Made by a program: the position numbers and the translations under genes. From Methylorubrum sp. B1-46 (lineage in GTDB: Bacteria > Pseudomonadota > Alphaproteobacteria > Rhizobiales > Beijerinckiaceae): a stretch of 64,000 nt of DNA. Each line of letters opens with the position of its first letter. Position 1 is the first letter of the stretch. A model generated the notes under the pieces. The model was given only the letters and a program-made list of their open reading frames with translations, was not told the DNA's origin and searched no databases. Positions 63,001 to 64,000 of the stretch are shown here, in pieces. The stretch covers positions 496,001-560,000 of the forward strand of contig NZ_CP088247.1 of NCBI RefSeq assembly GCF_021117295.1. Reading direction: 5' to 3'.

Positions 63001-63434
63001 TCGGTGGGAAGCGGCGGAAGGAAACCATTCCAATTCTCCGGCAGCAGATCGATGAAGACCTGCTCGCCGGCATCCTGCACGTTGAGGCGATAGGGGCGTT
63101 GCAGGGCCAGACGCAGGGCCGAACCGTCGGGGTCGCGCCGCACCACGGTGACATAGTCCGGCATGCCGGCGGCGATCCGCTCGGGGCCGGCCGTCACCGC
63201 CTCGCCGAAGGTGAGCACGAGAATCGCGCCCGACACCCGCGCCTTGACGGCGACCGGCTCATCGAAGGTCAGGACGATGCGGCCGTAGCCTTCCGGCGCC
63301 TGCGCGCCCTTGGCCGAGACGAGTCGGGCCGCCTCCGCCGCCGAAATCCAGGCGCAGAGGCCGGCGGCGAGGCCGGCGCGCAGCAACATCCTGCCCGGAC
63401 GCAGCCGCTTTCCCTGACCGGCCCGTCCCCCCAT
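60081..63434 (-). CDS. Large exported protein with TPR-like helical C-terminal half
   Basis: A 1117-residue protein. A signal peptide is present (ARMLLRAGL..., cleavage-like site near SAAEAARL at about residue 36). The N-terminal 500 residues are beta-rich, with repeated patterns such as YGRIVLTFDEPVAVKARVSGAILVLTFGEAV, and a Pro-rich linker near 300. The C-terminal half is a helical repeat array (for example DLDVEALGALNAAAAEDVVI, then GILLARIGRAEEARKLL) consistent with tetratricopeptide-like repeats. It is probably a periplasmic scaffold. Adjacent fliP and cheY/cheZ nearby raise a motility link, but nothing specific shows it. ATG 63434 has a long basic n-region; an ATG about 16 codons in is an alternative. 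Confidence 0.8.
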   Translation of the reverse strand: MGGRAGQGKRLRPGRMLLRAGLAAGLCAWISAAEAARLVSAKGAQAPEGYGRIVLTFDEPVAVKARVSGAILVLTFGEAVTAGPERIAAGMPDYVTVVRRDPDGSALRLALQRPYRLNVQDAGEQVFIDLLPENWNGFLPPLPTEVVADLARRAAAAEASLKARNPPPVPRPLTLELARNEVRTRLSLRLPEGSEAAFAPTGTGTRLTLPGAWRIDDLALRGRLAPNIGRVAVETEVGETRIVANPADGVTLATARDEDVVTIDFLTKPPSSETALPSAALSGSEAKEEVRDAAKEPPRPAAAPAADASPRRPAPPSSPMTRKAGSGLVFPFAKRVPAALFERGGVVTLVFATTDPVAVPPPGATGLVALSAPQRSGAFTILRFTAPPGRLVDLLPVTEPGGWELMTGDSLSPSESLTAQRIPAAQGRLGVTLRLPAAGPVGWLDLAGERIAVVTADGSRPAGVVKAQRFVEFELIPSRLGLAVLANADDLIVRPDLDGVTIGREGGKEGRESGLAVSGVSRSADPPVGSVTELVIDREAWEKAQRGDVRATLREGLAAAVEAQRRDRGGARLALARALIANDLDVEALGALNAAAAEDVVIDGDRQTVLMRGILLARIGRAEEARKLLSDERLASNPEARLWRGYAEALTGRWSEAASALRAGESVLERYPEPLASLFHAAAAEAAVETGDWEAVTREAIAATRAATEYTRDRLTLLRAKMDEATGRGAAALAAYETLRDQAPWPLAAEATLRAATLGHTLGKTTLPDAIDRLEILAVTWHGGPTEIGTLGALGGLYEEAGRWRKIFTTARRANTLNAQAPIARALHERAMTVFEDLFLGPRGEKLGGVEALALYFDFKDFAPAGRRADEIVRRLADRLVALDLLDSADELLQYQIEHRLEGAARSSVSARLATIRLMEGKPLQALQTLDATHLPELPEDVRRARALLRARALSDLSRTDLALETVEGETGADAERLRADILWAARRWREAGEAHEMILGPAWRSGKPLDDTARADVIRAGIAYGLAGEALGLERLKAKFAGPMAEGADARTFAMLTRPDAPRSAAFRDAALRATKAETLAAFLSEYRKRYPDSAVPEPGSAATGNRAEAPSPPPG

Positions 63435-63554
63435 CGCGCGAAACGCCCGCCATCTTCGCGGCGCCTGACCTCGGACGGAGGCCGGGCGCCGAACGCCACT
63501 CGTGCGGGCACTCTCGCTCAGCGCGGTGAACGCGTGCTTAAAGCGCGGCTTGCC

Positions 63555-63977
63555 TCACGAGGCCTTGCGCAGGACGAGGCCGGGGATCGCCGTGCCCCTC
63601 TCGCCGAACATTTCCTGCGCCTTCCGGCAGCTCTCATCGACGTTCTTCCGGTAGGCTTCGGTGTAGCCCATGCTGCGCATCAGCAATTCACCCTTGGAGA
63701 TCGCGTCGAGATCGACCCCCATGGCGGCGACCACCGCCTTGAACCGCTCGTAATCGGGCTGCGCCTCCTTGCAGGACTCGCCGACGAAGCGCACGAGCCC
63801 GGCGAGCTTCACGGCATTCGCCTGCTGACGCTCCTGGGCGGACTGCGGCGCCTTCGGAGCCCCCTCTGGGGCGGTCGCGCCGACCTCGGGCGCGACCGGC
63901 TTCGGCGCCGGCTCCTGAGCCTGCGCAGCGAGCGGTAGCGCGAACAGGATCGCGGCGGCGATCGCGACGTACTTCAT
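63555..63977 (-). CDS. Small exported hypothetical protein
   Basis: A 140-residue protein with a signal peptide (MKYVAIAAAILFALPLAAQA, cut after AQA). A Pro/Ala-rich stretch follows, then a helical domain with two cysteines (RFVGESCKEAQPDYERFKAV and KNVDESCRKAQEMFGERG). The paired Cys spacing suggests a disulfide in the periplasm. No family recognised. It lies 120 bp upstream of the 1117-residue exported protein on the same strand, so the two may be related in function. Confidence 0.75.
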   Translation of the reverse strand: MKYVAIAAAILFALPLAAQAQEPAPKPVAPEVGATAPEGAPKAPQSAQERQQANAVKLAGLVRFVGESCKEAQPDYERFKAVVAAMGVDLDAISKGELLMRSMGYTEAYRKNVDESCRKAQEMFGERGTAIPGLVLRKAS

Positions 63978-64000
63978 CGGGTTTCTCCCTGGGCGTCGTG

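Noticed and set aside
1..64000. tRNA or rRNA genes, and prophage integration at a tRNA
   Set aside because: No cloverleaf ends, CCA-associated T-arm pattern (GTTCGAATC-like) or rRNA segments were recognised on either strand.

Overview
The window looks like a chromosomal segment of a pink-pigmented facultative methylotroph of the Methylobacterium/Methylorubrum (M. extorquens-type) group. The reasons are the high GC content (roughly 70%), Rhizobiales-type gene neighbourhoods (irr/fabA/fabB/fabI, rph-rdgB-hemW, LppC-like/rsmI/yraN), a three-subunit Tat-exported formate dehydrogenase of the FDH3 type, and a 557-residue formate-tetrahydrofolate ligase (FtfL) encoded on the same segment. These two systems handle formate: FDH oxidises it to CO2 and FtfL feeds it into C1-tetrahydrofolate assimilation. 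No rRNA, tRNA or CRISPR array was seen.

Layout. 1-5.6 kb: the 3' part of sfsA, an FkbM-type methyltransferase, an alpha/beta hydrolase, two hypothetical genes and an ABC-2 exporter pair. 5.8-18.3 kb: a large formate dehydrogenase locus. A divergent polyferredoxin faces a tightly coupled series: degenerate biotin/lipoate-ligase-like protein, DUF6505, DUF6352, DUF3305, DUF3306, TorD chaperone, small Tat protein, FDH alpha, FDH beta, FDH gamma and two small exported proteins. 18.5-25 kb: YgjV, then a TetR-controlled RND efflux operon with a clearly readable promoter/operator. 25-41.8 kb: mostly housekeeping genes (EamA permease, HrcA, RNase PH, RdgB, HemW, a ParE-type toxin-antitoxin pair, RsmI, YraN, a response regulator, an osmoprotectant uptake operon without its ATPase, an L,D-transpeptidase, an extensin-like protein and an M3 peptidase).

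41.9-45.6 kb is an accessory scar. It holds a decayed IS5-type transposase, a truncated putative effector N-terminus, a PAAR-like DUF4150 gene with an early stop, an AT-rich DUF3396 type VI immunity gene, an orphan VRR-NUC-like toxin tip, a 5'-truncated DotC gene of an I-type type IV secretion system, and an M15/DUF882 peptidase. Two secretion-system remnants meet head to head at about 44.34 kb. This is the most unusual part of the window.

46-64 kb: ftfL, a heavy-metal-associated domain protein, an EAL-domain protein that appears catalytically dead, CheZ and CheY, RibF, a D-2-hydroxyacid dehydrogenase, an SH3 protein, irr with a probable self-regulatory box, fabA, fabB, a 39-residue membrane peptide, fabI, an isolated fliP, DoxX, a 1117-residue exported protein and a small exported protein.

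Several coupled operons use ATGA or GTGA stop/start overlaps. Long open frames antisense to real genes are common here because of the GC content, and they were left out. All family assignments come from reading motifs by eye; no database search was run.
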